Shown here piece after piece: positions 5,909 through 6,141 of a stretch of DNA of 6,141 nucleotides. The DNA is from an uncultured Caryophanales bacterium (GTDB lineage Bacteria > Bacillota_I > Bacilli_A > RFN20 > CAG-826). Numbering within the stretch: position 1 is the stretch's first letter; each line of letters opens with the position of its first letter. Position numbers and translations under genes: made by a program. The notes under the pieces were generated by a model. The model had not been told where the DNA came from. It did no database searches and saw only the letters and a program-made list of their open reading frames with translations. Location: NCBI GenBank assembly GCA_946410525.1, contig CAMKAQ010000064.1, forward strand, positions 1 to 6,141. The letters are read 5' to 3'.

Positions 5909-6141
5909 ATGGCATCGGTTATCGACGAAAGCTTTTTCCAACAACTTGAGCTATTCTCACTAGCGGTTAAGGACAATGTCGCTGGTCTTTTTGGTGGCAA
6001 TCATAAATCGAAAAAGTTTGGTTCAAGCAGCGAATTCGCCGACTACCGCGACTACCTCGAAGGAGACGACATCACCAAGATCGATTGGAACATCTACGGA
6101 CGAACCGAAAAGATGTACCTAAAGTTATATCTCGATGAGAG
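5909..6141 (+). CDS. DUF58 domain protein, N-terminal part (cut by window edge)
   Basis: The 77 complete codons visible start MASVIDESFFQQLEL and carry the DUF58 N-terminal signature: FGSSSEFADYRDYLEGDD (residues 43-60), then ITKIDW and an aromatic-rich YLKLYLDE, matching the family pattern EFxDYRxYxxGDDxxxIDWxxYxR...LKxYxxE. DUF58 proteins are regular neighbours of MoxR and are related to von Willebrand factor A folds; the Asp-rich core that would show metal-binding residues lies beyond the window. The ATG at 5909 is five bases after the MoxR stop (TAA at 5901-5903). No clear ribosome binding site precedes it, so translation probably depends on coupling to moxR. The reading frame stays open to the edge, with no sign of damage. 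Confidence 0.93.
   Translation, partial: MASVIDESFFQQLELFSLAVKDNVAGLFGGNHKSKKFGSSSEFADYRDYLEGDDITKIDWNIYGRTEKMYLKLYLDE

Noticed and set aside
1..6141. Use of TGA as tryptophan (mycoplasma-type code)
   Set aside because: All tryptophans in the called genes are TGG and no in-frame TGA is present; TGA is also not used as a stop here, so the window cannot settle the question but gives no support.

Overview
The window most resembles a low-to-mid-GC Gram-positive (Bacillota) chromosome, probably an uncultured gut or rumen Bacilli / Erysipelotrichia / RF39-type lineage. This is an inference from strong AGGAGG-type ribosome binding sites, AT-rich intergenic regions, U-tailed hairpin terminators, two catabolite-responsive-element (cre)-like operators, and a marked preference for CCA as the proline codon. 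Every stop visible is TAA or TAG. Tryptophan is read from TGG and no TGA lies inside a gene, so nothing here requires an altered genetic code. No mobile element, CRISPR array, tRNA or rRNA was seen.

Layout. (1) 2-1387 (+): the 3' part of a Tyr/Thr/Asn-rich, probably extracytoplasmic protein of unknown function, ending in a strong terminator. (2) 1388-1691: a roughly 300-base gap with that terminator, a GC-rich region able to form competing stems, then an AT-rich stretch with a cre-like site. (3) 1692-2285 (+): hypoxanthine phosphoribosyltransferase (hpt), followed by its own terminator. (4) 2407-2895 (-): a small soluble protein of no recognised family, with its terminator at 2370-2394. (5) 2896-3159: a divergent intergenic region with a 10-bp tandem repeat, a full-consensus cre-like operator and a probable -10 box for the rightward operon. 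(6) 3160 to the right edge (+): a MoxR-type operon. It encodes a three-helix membrane protein with a long Gly/Ser/Gln linker and acidic tail, a MoxR-family AAA+ ATPase, and the start of a DUF58 protein cut by the window edge.

How the genes work together. The last three genes form the clearest system. MoxR ATPases are known to be encoded beside DUF58 proteins and von Willebrand factor A or transglutaminase proteins, and are thought to act as chaperones for assembling or activating partner complexes. Here the first gene is a membrane protein whose N-terminal part resembles the DUF4175-type proteins sometimes found in such loci, with a large region probably outside the cell. hpt is a stand-alone purine-salvage gene. 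Possible control of both hpt and the MoxR operon by a CcpA/LacI-type regulator is inferred from operator sequence only.
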